The notes: generated by a model not told the origin, from the sequence alone. 64,000 nucleotides of DNA from Roridomyces roridus (GCA_029378245.1 JARKIF010000018.1:1116001-1180000); one strand, 5' to 3'. Positions 25,174 to 37,355 are shown, counted from the first letter of the stretch. Translations and numbers: made by a program.

Positions 25174-25992
25174 GCGACAAAGGGATAATTCTATTGAGAA
25201 ACCCCGGTTGCAGGCAGAAACCCCCTCTTATGTGGGAACCCCATGTCAATAAAATATTTCAATGGGGGTTTCTTGATCTGGATCAATTTTGATTATCATT
25301 GATGTTGCCAGCGTGCCGCTGAGGTCAGGGCATCCGAGAATGTGTCAGCTTCGTTGATGCCAGGCATCGCGCGCGTCGGGAGGCGTCAGGTACCATCAGG
25401 CATCGAACGAGAAAGAAGAAAATGTTATTCAAGGTAAATACAGGTGTTGCCAAAATTAACGAGCGGCGGGGTTGACAACCTGATGCTGGCGTGGAGTGCG
25501 CAGGAGGAGGGCGGGGAGGTCGAAGAAAGGGAAGGGCGGGTGTTACGGGCAGCGTTGAGATCATGACGTGCGAGCGTGGGGCGCGGGGAAGCCGTGGAGT
25601 TGGAAATGCTGGCAGGGATGCCAAGGGCAGTTGACACGTGTGGGGTGAATGGGTGCACTGGCAGTGGATGGGCACCACGCGCAGGAGCTGGCGGTGACAC
25701 GTCGGCGAGGCGACGGCGTGTCCGATGTGATATTGATTCAGAGTCGATGGACAGCGGGCCCGGGAGCGAGAGTGAAGCTTGTGAACTCGAAGGCGGGAGG
25801 GAATGTCAGACTACATACATCATTTAAGCGGGTAAACATGATTACTCGGCAATCTGTCGGCGGGTCTGTTGACATCAAATGTGCCGAACTGTTGCCGAAA
25901 TTCGCAACCTGGGTTTCCACGTAGACATCTATTTATAAGGGGGGGTTTCTACCTGCAACCGGGGTTTCTCAATAGAATTATCCGCGACAAAG
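25174..25992. mobile_element. Non-autonomous DNA transposon with 9-bp target duplication
   Basis: The element spans 25183-25983 (801 bp). Its ends are inverted repeats starting GGATAATTCTATTGAGAAAC and continuing with near-identity for about 50 bp (one visible early difference: GGCAG versus GGTAG). The 9-bp duplication GCGACAAAG flanks it at 25174-25182 and 25984-25992. The interior has no transposase. A 9-bp duplication with longish terminal repeats fits a Mutator-like (MULE) miniature element. It separates the halogenase and enoyl reductase genes. Confidence 0.85.
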
Positions 25993-26046
25993 GGAGTCGA
26001 ATTGGGCCGATTATCCATTGACAGTGAGATTTCTGCCAAGAGAGGC

Positions 26047-26504
26047 TCAGGAGCGTGGAAGAGTTGGGTCCCAGAGAGTCAGCAGGCTCGCACCAGCGAT
26101 GGGCAAGTTACCTAGTTGGGCCCTCGTGAGGGAGTGAATGCGGATGAAGTGTGTGAAACAAATGAATAGAAAGCACCATTCCGAATTTACCACAAGGCCG
26201 CAGTGAGACCGCACACATGTCTGCAGCGTGACCCGTCTGCAGCCGACTCCGCGTCGACACTTTGAGCAGAGATTGAAATTTCCGTGGAGGAGGAGGAGGA
26301 GGACGACGAAGTATAGTGGCTTTTCGCAGCTGGTGCCACGTCGAGGATGAGGTGCGCGTGGCACTGGAAAGACTCGACACCGATGACCTCGACGGCGAGC
26401 GGTGACGTTGACAGTGTCTCGAATATTTTCGCTTTACCGTGGGTTTTCGTGTCGCGAGGCCATGGCAGGCGCGTCTTCAAGTTGTCGTAGCCAAGTCGTA
26501 GCAC
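26047..26504 (-). other. Unassigned open frame between transposon and enoyl reductase
   Basis: One frame of about 105 codons is open on the minus strand, with a mixed composition at its start (basic, then hydrophobic) and a run of serines encoded by GAGGAGGAGG-type repeats near 26,287. It could be a remnant exon, but there is no start, no domain and no splice-linked partner that I can support. Confidence 0.2.
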
Positions 26505-26744
26505 GTAAAAAATTACCGGAGATCACGACATCAATTTGATAGCCCAGGTTTGATCGTCCCCGTAAGGTATAACTCCAAGTTCGAGTCTCGACTTGATAAG
26601 GTTCACCTTGGGTTCACCAGTGACCAATTCCTTCCCTTGCAGAAATACCTGAGTAGAGTTCCAGTCTAAATAAAACCATGACAATTGAACATTGACACCC
26701 GTGGATCCAAACTTTATTCTAAATTCGTCATGAAATCTCTGAAG

Positions 26745-27968
26745 TCAATCTGGAGTGTCGGTTATTCGATAAGTAATTTTCTCCGCGTGAATCTTGTCAA
26801 TAGAGGTGAGCTCTTGCCGCAGACGGGTGCAGATACACACCACACACCTTCCCGTTCTGCATATCCTCCAAGCCCTGATGGACGCTTGCCAGCCCGTCAG
26901 GATACAATCGGATGGGTACCGGTTTCAGCAAGTCCTTCGCGAGGAGGTGGGAGACGAGGCGGCAGTAGGATCTCCCGTTCTCGTAGTGCTCCGCATTTGC
27001 CGGGAATTCGAATGGAAACTTGACGGGCTGGAAGATGCACTGAGGAAAGCGGGATGAGGGAAGCTAACGGCACGTACCTTGCCGAGATACGAGTATGCGA
27101 GGACAAACTCGGTGTCAACCCGCGGGAGCCTGCACTTGTACGGCAGGAGAGTGGCTATCGTGCCCCCGTTTGCGCCAAGCGACCAACTCGTCTGCGCTCT
27201 TGTAGTACCCTCACTGATACAGTCAACAGCATAGCGTAGTGAATTTCTGGTCGCTTTCACAATTCGTTTGCACGTCAGGGAGTCGGCGTAGTCGAAGACA
27301 AGATCGGCACCCAGGTCCTTGACGAACTGAATATTGTTGAGGGAGGCGGTGGAGATGACGCGGAAGCCAGAGAGCTTCGCGAACTGGATGAGATATTGGC
27401 CCATCGCCGAGGTGCCGGACCAGATGAGAATGTCTTCCGGCGTAGCCGCGGGATTGAAAGGAGGCGGAAGGCGGAGTGTTTGGTAGAGGGATTGGCAAGC
27501 GGTGACGCACGCGATGCCCAGCTGGGCTCCGTGCTCGAAGCTGACCTGGGGCGGGAGCGCAAAAAGCAGGGAAGAATCTGCGGAGAGATACTCGGCAAAG
27601 GCGCCGTTGGGCCCAATGCCTGGGGAGAATCAACGTCTGATCCAAAATGTTAAGCTCACCCCGCCTACCGCCGTGTATGCATCCCGCCACTCGGTCCCCA
27701 ACAGACCAGCTGTCGCAATCACCCACGTTGGCGACGACTCCCGCGAAATCGCAGCCAATAATGTTTCCGGGCTGTTTATTCTGCAAAAGCATCTTCCCTG
27801 CAGTATTTCGCTGTTAGATGAGAAGGAGACCCCAAAAGTGCACATACAGTCGGTGGGGTTTTGGGCAGCTACAATGACCTTTACCAGGAGGTATCCAGGC
27901 TCAAGTGCGGGCAGGGGGACGTCGCGGATTTGGCACTTACCATCGCCAAGGGTGACGACGGCCTTCAT
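26745..27968 (-). CDS. Trans-acting enoyl reductase (LovC/ToxD-like)
   Basis: A medium-chain dehydrogenase/reductase without zinc ligands, like the stand-alone enoyl reductases that serve fungal polyketide synthases (LovC type): NADPH-dependent reduction of the alpha-beta double bond on the ACP-bound chain. Five exons give about 350 aa. The N-terminal GroES-like half carries VKVIVAAQNPTD, GCDFAGVV and SVGDRVAG. The Rossmann half carries WSGTSAMGQYLIQFAKLSG (a GxxxxG cofactor loop) followed by LGADLVFDY and NSLRYAVDCIS. The last mini-exon encodes AEKITYRITDTPD and a TGA at 26745. The frame is intact. It is divergent from the FAD monooxygenase (746-bp spacer). The synthase's own ER region is degenerate, which makes a partnership likely. 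Confidence 0.85.
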
Positions 27969-28714
27969 GGTGTTGTGGGACAGCTAAAAACAGTCAGCCC
28001 CATAGCCTCGTAAGTAGTTCCAGAGGTTAGACATTGAGCTCCCGATATGCCTGTTGCGGGAATGGACGGGAGCCGCGGCACCAGTGTGGCCACACGCCTG
28101 GAAGTATTGAGACATCGTCATTCAGTCGGATACACCAGGGAACAGCCTAGATACGTACGTCGGTCTCACGCAAAATCCCCTTGTTCCGAACGTCTGTCGG
28201 TAGCATCAAAGATGGGTTCCCTGTTGGTTCCCTGCGTGTGTTGACTGCCTGAGAACACGGGAGACCCGCTGCCAGCCAACCGAAAACTGCTTGGACCAAT
28301 TTTATACCAGGTTCTGGCCCCGGAGATTGGGAGGTCCCTTTGGGGTCCTCGCCTTACAGATGTATCTGCGACCCACGCGCGGGAGGTGAACAGGAAGTTG
28401 GATGCGAACAGCTTCGGCGGATTCCATCCTGACCTCTGATTCGGGGAGATCGGGATCTCCGGTTTTCCAATACGTGACCGTATTTCCTGGAGCAATGTCT
28501 GCCGACGGAATGGAAACTCACTCTGTGAGAACACTCCAATCGAATCGAGAGAGAGAGAATAAGGACGTTGGGTATTCGTCGAATCGTGGTGTACGCGTAC
28601 AAGATGGAAGTCAAAAGCCAAAAAGAAAAGATCTAATCAAAGCACACCATCAAGTCCAACAAATGCGGCGATGCTTGGGCGATGCACGGAAACTGTGCAC
28701 TTTCCCTCTCAACC
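27969..28714. promoter_or_regulatory. Divergent promoter region, enoyl reductase / FAD monooxygenase
   Basis: A spacer of 746 bp between two start codons pointing away from each other. The open frames seen across it lack start context and domains. Shared control of the two genes is plausible from the arrangement, but no factor-binding site can be named. Confidence 0.4.
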
Positions 28715-30916
28715 ATGAACCACAGCGGTCTCAAATTTGTGGGTTACTTGGAGCTTGGGCACCTCCTCGTCGCTGACCGCGTCTTTCGTAGATTATCATC
28801 GGCGCCTCTGTATGCGGTCGGTGGTCTGTCTTCCCTCCCCGGTACAATCGCTCACCAGCTTGCAGGCCTCGGAGCTGCCATCTCGCTGCGATTAGCCGGG
28901 CATTCTGTTACTGTATTGGAGAAGGACAGTCAACTCGGCGGCTCGGACCCGGTACGTGGCCCTACGCGGCCAGAAAGATCCTTAAGCCCGTCTCCCAGAG
29001 ATTTAACAGCTGCGCTCGGTAGGCTTGCACATCTTGCGGCATTTTTAAGGCTCAGAATTCTTCAGTATACCACCGAACGGCACCAAAATCCTCATCGAAT
29101 GGGGTCTCGAAGAAGAGATGCGCGCACGCTCGTCCGAAATGCTCGGTTTCTTGCTTTATAAATGTGCGTTCTGCCTCAGCCGTCTGTCGAGCAGCTTTTA
29201 TGGGCGTCGCAGATGATACGGGCCTGAGTATACCAGATCTCGTGGGTGAGTTACTGGTTGCTGCATGTCCCGTTTGAGCATTCATCAATCCCATCGATCC
29301 AGGCGTCAATCGCTGGAACGACGAAATGCTTTCGGAGGCGCGTGGGGTGTATGCTTTCTTCAAGGTCCGTCTGCTACCCGTGCCTTCCTCACTCTCCCCA
29401 ATTCCACCCAGCACCGCGACTTGATCAACATGCTCTTCCAAAAGCTTATGGCGCCGGACGCCAATTTACCACTCGCCACTGTTGTCCTCGATGCAGAAGT
29501 GGTCGAAATCGACGTATGGAACGCCATGGTCAGCGTCGCATCTGGAGAAACATACTCGGGCGACGCCATCATCGGAGCCGATGGGGCCCAGGGATTCGTT
29601 CGACGGTATCTCATGTTGATGGAGGAGGAGGTTGACCCAGATTCGGATACTTCGACTGGAATGGCGATGTATAGGTGTGTCGGGCGTCGTAGCGTCTCCC
29701 TGGCTGGCAGCTTATTACCTCCAAGTGCGACGATACCGAGGGCCGAAGTATTGAAGCTCGGATACGACGGTGCTTTCGAAGGTGATCTTGGTGTACGTAG
29801 GTTTCGGTGGTGGAAAGAATTTTAAGGCTGATACGGAGACTAGTCTGGGGTATGGATGGGGAATGGACGGGCGGCGATGACTTGCTGGGCGGTGAGCACT
29901 CGAACCTTTACTCTTCCGGTACTCCGGTTTCACGATCGAGCAGGGGAATCAAAAGGACTATATGCTGTGGATATATACCCCCGACAATCCGCAGAAGGGG
30001 TCGTGGTCTGAGCCAGCCGATATTCCTCCCACCGAGATCCTGGGCTCATGCGATAAATGGTGAGTTTGCCCACGCCAAATTCTCATTTTTTACACCCGGA
30101 CGTTGAAGAATTTGCAGTATACAAGAATTTGCTGAACTCGCAGGCCCCGCAGCTTGCGTGCAGGTGATAAAACCCTACCCACTCGACTCGTGGGTTTCCG
30201 AGAGCGGAAGGTTATTGGCCATTGGGGATGCAGCGCATCCAATCCCGGTACGAGCTCGTCAAGCAGCTCTCTTCTCTTCCATTAAACTGAGAATGTACGC
30301 TAGGCCGGTGGACTACACCCGTACTCCGTCGCCCTCGAAGATGGTTGCTTCCTTGGTCAAATATTCTCGCATACGAGAGATCCGGGGCGGATACCGGATT
30401 TCTTCAGGGCGTTCAATGAACATCGGTGCGTAGCACGCTCCTCTATGGCTTCCATCTCAGCTTTATCAGAGAACCACGCTGCACCCGGATCCGCGACATG
30501 GACCAGGAGTACGTCGACATTCTCTGCCTCCCAGACGGAGAGATGCAAGAAGGAAGGGACGCGCTGTTCCGCGCCAACCAGGCTGCAGGCCGCAACGCCG
30601 TGGAGGGCGACATGCAGAAGATCTACGAGGATTATTGTTTCGTGTGCGTTTTCTTCCTTCTCCGTCTCAAAACTCTGCCAAGTCTCATAAATGTTGTTGT
30701 TGAATCAGCTTTGCGTATGACGCGCGGGACGATGCAGACGAATGGTGGATAAATTGGGGGCGTCACGCGGACCGCGCAAGTACTCCGCCGCAGAACGGAT
30801 TTGCTAATATGTTCCATCGGGCGTCGTTGAGTGTTGTGGAGCATGTGAAGGAAGAAAACGACGAGAATATCGACGGCGGGATGTCAAGGCGGCTCAAAGC
30901 TGTCCATATCGAATGA
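28715..30916 (+). CDS. Class A FAD monooxygenase (salicylate hydroxylase-like), frame damaged
   Basis: A predicted flavoprotein hydroxylase using NAD(P)H and O2. It has about ten or more exons from ATG 28715. Motifs in order are IIIGASVCGLGAAISLRLAG with VTVLEKD (FAD binding), PPNGTKIL, HRDLINML, IIGADGAQGFVR, the GDAAHP motif near 30,225 that contacts flavin, and AGGLHPYSVALEDGCFLG. It ends at TGA 30916. Between about 29,870 and 29,925 the frame that leads into the next conserved block carries TGA at 29878 and 29893. The alternative frame there reads DDLLGGEHSNL, a family-like block, so two compensating indels or an unrecognised intron are needed. Probably a recently damaged or mis-sequenced tailoring gene. 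Confidence 0.7.
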
Positions 30917-31019
30917 GTGGTTGCATGCTACACTCTTTTACAGACGCTGGACGCTCCTAGTTGCATGCACCTTGTATTGTGTTTACTATGTTTTTATAGC
31001 TCTAGATTTCCAAAGTCGA

Positions 31020-31445
31020 TCGTCGACGTTTGGATCTGGAAGGAAATACGCACTGGGCTGACCGTCTGCGGTGAAGATCCGGTGCGCGAGGGCACTAGCT
31101 CCGAAGCTGTATTGCAGATGTTGGCGTTTGGATGGAATTGAATGAGGCCATGTGGTCGTCACTCCTCAGCTTGAGAAGCTTCACGCATCTTCATATCGTT
31201 GGAAACGGTGAGCATATATTCAATTCCATGCTGAATTTACCTAACGAGAGCTCAGATGGTACGCTGGACAATCTAGACCCCCAGCTCCTCCCTTGTCTTG
31301 ACCACATCGACGCCTTTGGCATCGGACCACCCCTCGCTCGTCTTTTAAAACGCCACCCCGTGCGGCGTGGAGGGTCGCATAACGACTCTCACTTTCACTC
31401 ACTTTGAGCAAACCGTCGATGACTTGCTATACCGACTCTACAGCA
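31020..31445 (+). pseudogene. Truncated duplicate of F-box gene E
   Basis: About 31,020-31,180 repeats the promoter-proximal DNA of F-box gene E (about 33,285-33,480). It then jumps straight to E's LRR exon (THLHIVGNGEHIFN, corresponding to about 34,467 onward), skipping roughly 1 kb including the start codon and F-box. It is a direct-orientation partial copy, non-coding as a gene. Confidence 0.6.
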
Positions 31446-31737
31446 AGTCAATCTGTGTGTAGACGGGAAGAAAGCAGTCTTCTTTCTGTTCAATTCCTTT
31501 CGTCCGAGGTGAGTTTCATAATGTCATTTCAGTTCGCGGAAAAGAAGTTTGAAGAACGCCTCATCATTTGACTTGGGACTTCCAGGGCTACTCGCTCTAG
31601 GTCGCGCCTCTCCCTATCCTAGCTCGACACTCGATTCTACGTAGAGCGCCACGCGCCGCATGCGCATCTTACCCAGGACAATTCATGCAATCGTAAGCCA
31701 TGGCCATGATGGCATCCACTCTTATTCTTTCGACTAC

Positions 31738-32728
31738 TTACACCTTCGTAGCCGTGAAGAAAACGCGAGGGAAGTGGCACCGCAAGACGCCCGCCTGGCC
31801 CTCAATCTCAATAACAATTTCCTCCTGGTTCAACGCAATGAGCGGGCCAATCGTCGGGATGTTTCCCGGTCCATCGATGACAACGGAGACCAAATCCCCG
31901 CGCTTGAATCCCAGCCGCGCTGCCTCCGCCTCTTGAAAGCCTACCACGTCCTCCGGCTCGACATCCCCCTTGGCGATCTCCGCAATCGCCTCGTCGGACG
32001 TGAGGCGCGTAACGGGCTGCGCTGCCTCAAGCGCGCCAATGTGCTCTTCCATGCGGTCCATCCACGCGCAAATATGTGGGAACTGCGTCATGCCCTCGTC
32101 AAGGAGCTGGTTCTCTGACCCAGCCCAGTTCTCCTTGCTCCAGACGCACAGGAAGTTGGCTGAGATGTCCGCAAAAGACGGGCCCTCGGTGTCGAAGGAA
32201 GAGCCACTCACGCCAGTCGGCGAGCTGTGCCTCGAGGAGGGCGAACTGTGCGGCGACCTTAGAGGTGGTGGCGGGGCGCTTGGCCTTGAGTTCCTCGACG
32301 GGGATGCCTCCGAGAAGGGTTGCACGGTCGGCGACGAATGGCTCCGGGGCCTGATCCCAGAGGACGAGCTGGACGAGGGTCATGAAGAGGTGCTCGTCAG
32401 CCCACCATTTGGAGAAGATCTTCATGAGCGCAGCGTCCGAGCAACTGGTCGATCCTTTGCGGGGAGGGAAGATGGTGCCGTAGGTGTTCCCTGCAGAGAA
32501 ACGCCGCTCGAGGGCGCTCGCGATGAGGCTGGTATCGAGGTAGACGTCGCGCCCAATGGCGAGGATGGGGATGCGCCGGTGCCCGATCCCCAGAGTGTCG
32601 GTGATCTCGCTGCGAGGCATGATCGGAGAGACGGTGACCCAGCGCTGGGGATTTTTTTTGACCAAGCACACGTGCGAGATCTTCTTGGAGAACGGGGACA
32701 TGTCATAGCGGTATAGGATGACCGACAT
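31738..32728 (-). CDS. Glutathione-S-transferase-like protein with 4-bp frameshift
   Basis: The N-terminal thioredoxin-fold domain starts at ATG 32728 (MSVILYRYDMSPFSKKI). It continues through GIGHRRIPILAIGRDVYLDTS, the usual cis-Pro and active-site surroundings of GST-like proteins. A helical C-terminal domain ends at 31738. Near 32,193-32,200 a tandem GAAG repeat (four extra bases) throws the frame: ADWREWLF is followed by the expected DTEGPSFADISANF only in the next frame. With one unit removed the protein would be about 325 aa. Such proteins can conjugate or isomerise reactive metabolites; a role in the cluster is inferred from position. Whether it is a pseudogene or a sequencing slip cannot be told here. 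Confidence 0.65.
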
Positions 32729-32854
32729 TGTTGGATTTGCGTAGTAGCAACGGGGGATTGTTGACTGCCAGTGGACTCTGGAGGGACGGAAGGAAGCAGG
32801 GAGTCGATGATTCTTGGGCAACCTAAGGTGTGGGCGCAATGTGGGCGCATTGTG

Positions 32855-33245
32855 GGCCGGATTATATTTCCCTTGACAGTTGCGGCGTCTGTTTCAACGG
32901 GCCTTCCGGGAAGATTGGCCGCTATGGGTAGGGAATGGACGGCCGACGGTGATTTGCTGGGCGGTGAGCACTCGAACCTCTTGCTCTTCCGATGTTGCGA
33001 TTTGAATATCGAGCCAGGGGAAGCAAAAGGACTAAATACTGTGGATTTATCCGCCCGACAATCCAGAGCCAGCGAATATTCCTGCCACTGGTATCCTGGG
33101 GCCATGCGATAAATGGCATGCCCATTCCCCACTGAAATTCTTGGGAATTTGAGGCATGACCAAAGTAGTGGAAGTTGAAAGTGACTTCCAGTAGAATTTT
33201 CAGGACAAAAAACTTTGTTGAAGTCGCCGGCCCCGCAGCTTGCGT
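32855..33245 (+). pseudogene. Partial copy of the FAD monooxygenase
   Basis: This stretch matches about 29,845-30,155 inside the monooxygenase gene, including the DLLGGEHSNL block, the GCGATAAATGG exon end and the CCCCGCAGCTTGCGTGCAG junction, but it lacks all other exons. Its frames contain several stops. It then runs into the sequence found upstream of F-box gene E. Confidence 0.6.
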
Positions 33246-33769
33246 GCAGCTGTGCCTCATGTATTTTATCTAGATTTCCGAAGTCGATGGTCGATGGTCG
33301 ATGTTCGAGTCCGGAAGGAAACAGGAAACACCCTGGGCTCACCGTCTGCGGTGAAGATCCGGTGCGCGAGGGTACTAGCTCCGAAGCTGTAGTGCAGATG
33401 TGCCAGTGCCACGGCGAAGTTTGAATGTATGCATGGAATTGAATGAGGCCATGTGGTCGTCACTGGTCAGCTTGAGTTGAAGCTGCTCCGAGTCCGCGAG
33501 TAACCGCGCTCGCATGGCCACCGGTCACCAATTTTGGATGGAAATTGAGCGGAAGAACCGTGATTGGGCGCGGGACATAAAGTGGGTCGGACTGCATGCT
33601 AAGGTGACCCACTTCATTTCCCGAGGTCTTTTCTAGTTCGTATGCTCCACGATTTAGTCAGAGCTCCTGCACGAGGAGAGCGTCATGAGCACGAGTGGTG
33701 GTGGAAGAGTACAAGAAGTAAAGTCCTCATCATAATGTGATCGATCATTCATCTCTCTTTCCTCTTGAC

Positions 33770-34950
33770 ATGACGTCGACTTTTACTCTTCTGGCACAAG
33801 AATTATGGGATGAAATCGTAGACCACCTCCAAGGTCGTACGGACGACCTCAAATCCCTCTCCCTGACCCATCGCCGCTTTCTCCCCCGCGCACAATCTCA
33901 CACTTTCCGGTCAATCACCGTCTGGAATGCAAGAAAGGCGGGGGCTGGCGGTATCGCGAGACGCCTACTCGATGTGATGACCTCTTCTCCGCATCTAATC
34001 CGGCATGTTCAAATCCTCAACGTCTTTGCCGGCGATCCCAAAAGTCTGCAATCCCTCGCCCGGATTCCCTGGTCCCATGTAGACCAGCTCACGCTCATGC
34101 CGATGGCCGCCGAGGCGCTGGGATATGCCGGAATCCTCGTCGGCATGCCTTCCCTCCGAAGCCTGGTATTCCGGCCTTACACTTGGGATACCACGTTCCT
34201 CTTCAATATATTCGCACAATGCGCGCCTGGGGTCAAGGTGTTCACATTCGTGGATTACACCCCTACCTCAAAGCCTACACCCTCCACCGCACTCACCACG
34301 ACGTGCGTGAAGCCGACACATCTGTTCATGCTCGCCTCGTCGCGTGTGTTCGACCTGCTCGTCGATCCTCGCTCCCCACTCGACCTCTCTGCCGTCGTGG
34401 ACTTTCGGTGTACGGATTTCAGCAACCCCAGGCTCGGTATCTTATTGAGCCGCATCAGTCCGAGTCTCACGCATCTGCACGTCGTTGGGAACGGTGAGCA
34501 TATATTCAATTTCAGGTTGAATTTACCTAAAGACAGCTCAGATAGGACGTTGGACAATCTAGAACTCGAGCTCCTCCCTCGTCTTGACCATATCGACGCC
34601 TTTGGCATCGGACCACCCCTCGTCCATCTTCTAAAACGCCTCCCCGCGGAAAGCCGCATAACGACTCTCACTTTCGCTCACTTTGAGCAAACGGTCGATG
34701 ATGAATTGGAGTCAGTCCTCCTTGCTATACCGACTCTACAGCATGTCAATATGCGTGTAGACGGGAAAGGTCTCGAGTGGAACGCGGTGCAGCGACATTA
34801 CGAGTCCGAGTTGCCGCGACTGCATGAAAGCGGTCTTCTCTCCGTTCAATTCCTTTCGTCCGAGGTGGGTTTCATTTCATTTTCTTCTTTGAACCTGTAT
34901 TAATTTCGTCACAGGGCGCCGGACTGTTCTTGCCAGAGCTCAGAATTTAG
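33770..34950 (+). CDS. F-box-like protein E
   Basis: A putative F-box substrate receptor of 360 aa in three exons: 33770-34493, 34542-34864 and 34915-34950. The second ATG of the open frame (33770) is preferred because it places LLAQELWDEIVDHL at residue 5, as in the C/C' paralogues. Intron 1 (48 bp) is at the same codon position as in C', and the short last exon (GAGLFLPELRI) also matches the family layout. Leucine-rich stretches follow the F-box. The gene is intact. It meets the F-box gene H tail-to-tail with a 4-bp overlap of the stop regions. Two truncated duplicates of its surroundings lie upstream (31.0-31.4 and 33.2 kb). Confidence 0.7.
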
Positions 34951-36158
34951 TCTGTATATTGCTCCTGTACCAAACGAACCACATCCCGAATTTCCGGACA
35001 CATTTCATCAACCACCATCGACCGAAACCCTTCCTCGCACCCGAATCCATCCCTACACTCCCTAGACAGCTGCATCTGCCAATCGAAGCGGAATTCAAGA
35101 CTCTCCAGTTTGCTATACGACGCCAACGTTTCACCGAGTGCTCGCACTCCAAGGAGATCGTGGTCATTCGGCGGGACGAGCTGCACGTGGACGGCGACCT
35201 GTATGATCAAGCCGCGGACGCAAGGCTGCATGTGCGTCAGGAGATCGACGAGTGTCGGGCAGACGTCAGCGCCCCAGAATCCTTGGTCGCCAGTGTCGTT
35301 CATGTAGAGAGTGAATGCGAGTCATCCGGAGATGTGGAGGGTTTGGAGGTCTGTGAATTTGTCGAAACCGTACGTCCGGGCTAGCGATTCTGGGAAAACA
35401 TTGAGCATCGTTGAATATGAATAACGAGCGACGAACCTTCGTGTGTGCATGTACAATCAACGTGGAGGTGTTGAAGATTCGTGCGGAGGGAATGCAGGAG
35501 ATGCAGGACTCCGTCGACGATCGAGTCGGTGGAATAGCCCATGTAGAGCGTCAAATGGGTTATCGTCGTGCTTGGCTGGGCAAGCCACTCGCGAAACGAA
35601 GCATCCTCGAAGAAAAATGTGCTGAGCACCAATTCGTGCAGGGGAGGCAAGGGCGAGATGGAGGACAAAGAGTCTTTCTTCTCCCAGTCCCACGTCACAT
35701 TGGAGACGTGGAGTCGCTTCAGACTCGGGAATGGCGACAACAGCTGGAGGAACTGGGGGAAAGAGAATGATTCGTGGATGCAAAGCTGTAAACTCGTGAC
35801 GTCCGGGACGACGGGCAGGTCCTGTTCAAGCGGCTCGTGGATCTCGAGGATGACCGTCGTGAGGCGTGTAAATTGGGCCAGATGCGGGAACACCGTGGAT
35901 AGCACAGTTGAATGATGTGGCCACGAGACAAAGTGAATGGCGATGACTGCGGATAGGAATGTGTTGTATTCGGACGAGAGAAGAGGCATGAATGGGTCTA
36001 GGTCGTCGTCGCTGATTCTGAGGTGGGGGAAGAGCGAGCGTCGGGTCGCTGGGAGCCATCCGTGAGAGACGAGGCTGCAGACTCGCAGAGTAGTGAGGTC
36101 GGCGAGGTGCGAGATGACGAGGTGGCACAGTTCTGGCGGGAGAATTGGAGAGTTCATG
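34947..36158 (-). pseudogene. F-box/LRR gene H with in-frame stop
   Basis: ATG 36158 starts MNSPILPPELCHLVISHLADLTTLRVCSLVSH, a classic F-box. Exon 1 runs to about 35,440. After an intron of about 50 bp the second exon begins ARTYGFDKFTDLQTLHISG, then meets TGA at 35322-35324. The frame then stays open for about 125 codons to a natural-looking stop at 34947 (VRLVQEQYTD). Either a nonsense mutation has truncated the protein at about 260 residues or readthrough or an unseen intron applies. A fragment of a sister copy lies at 12.6-13.0 kb. The start is 68 bp from the divergent proline-rich gene. Confidence 0.55.
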
Positions 36159-36226
36159 GAAAACGCGACAAAGAGGCAGCCGATCAATTGATGCCTCTGT
36201 CACGGATCACTTGATCTCCGCCCGAG

Positions 36227-37355
36227 ATGGCAAGCGTAAAGTTTCCGCTGGCGGCCATCACACCCTCTTCTTTCTCCTGGCCATGGGCAGCCACACGCGC
36301 TTCGTCGTCCAAACGTATGTCTTGCTCCGTTGACGCTGTAATCGATGAAGAACTTTCATGCAGTTCCGATGTCCTGGCAGACCTGCGAGTCAACGTCCTT
36401 GCCGAGGGCTCGGACAAGGTCATCTTCTTCAAAGAGCGGTTTCTCGAGGACGACGAGATCGTCGAGCACTTTATCCATGAGGCGACCCGTCAGCTGTGCT
36501 GGACGATGCACAGACCTCGTAATGGCTGGTACATTCGAATCCGGGCACCCTCCTTCCCCCGTGGCGCGTTCATCCCATTCACCCCAGCGCCAGCCCAACC
36601 AGCCCAACCGCAGGCGGCCTCGGACACACCAACGTACCCAGCTGGTTCCCTCCTCTTTTCTTCACGAACGAATGCCCCCGTGGCTGCGTCGACAGCAGAC
36701 CACACACATTCATATCCGCCAACGCCTACCACAGCGCCTGGGCCTGCACTCGTCGTACAACCACCGACACCAAACCCCACTTCGGATGTCTCTCAAAGTG
36801 CATCGCAAGTGGCTCCCCCGCCTCCTACACAAATAACCCAATTCGTCCTCTCACCCTACGTGGCGGACCCTCGGCCTCCAGCTCAGCAATCCTTCTTTGC
36901 CCGTGCAATGAGCGTCATCCGTGCACACGGTGCTGCACCGTCTTATTCCTTCACTCTCTCCAGGGTGCAGCCGCCTCCTTCTCCGTCGGTGCCACCGCCA
37001 TACGTCGCTCCCCCTGCTGCTGCGTCCACCACCGCACTCACAAGCGCTGCTGCAGCTTCTACAAACGCATTACCACTATCCACTGCACCTGTGCCCATGC
37101 CCACACCTGCCCCCCGAACGCTGCTCACGTTTACGGACCACACGCCGACGCTGACTTACAATACCATCACGGGCCTCATCGTCTTCGACGAGCCCGAGCT
37201 GCGGAGGCTGGGGGTAGAGACGTCCTTCTGGATCGCTGTGGCGCTCACGTATCTGGAGTTTTTGCAGGAGAAGGAGGTGCGTTTGCTCTCCTTCCTAATT
37301 GGGATTACACTCACGAATCCCGATATAGAGCTACCTCGCTGCGATGAGTGATTGA
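36227..37355 (+). CDS. Proline-rich agaricomycete conserved protein
   Basis: Two exons, 36227-37276 and 37329-37355, give 358 aa. The start MASVKFPLAAITPSSFSWPWAATR and the ending EFLQEKE-SYLAAMSD fit a family I recall as mushroom-specific and uncharacterised. The N-terminal globular part contains a W-x-R-P-R-x-G-W-Y-I-R-I-R block, the middle (about 120-300) is low-complexity Pro/Ala/Ser/Thr, and a hydrophobic helix lies near the C-terminus (TSFWIAVALTYLEFL). No function can be assigned. The frame is intact. It is divergent from F-box gene H. Confidence 0.6.
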
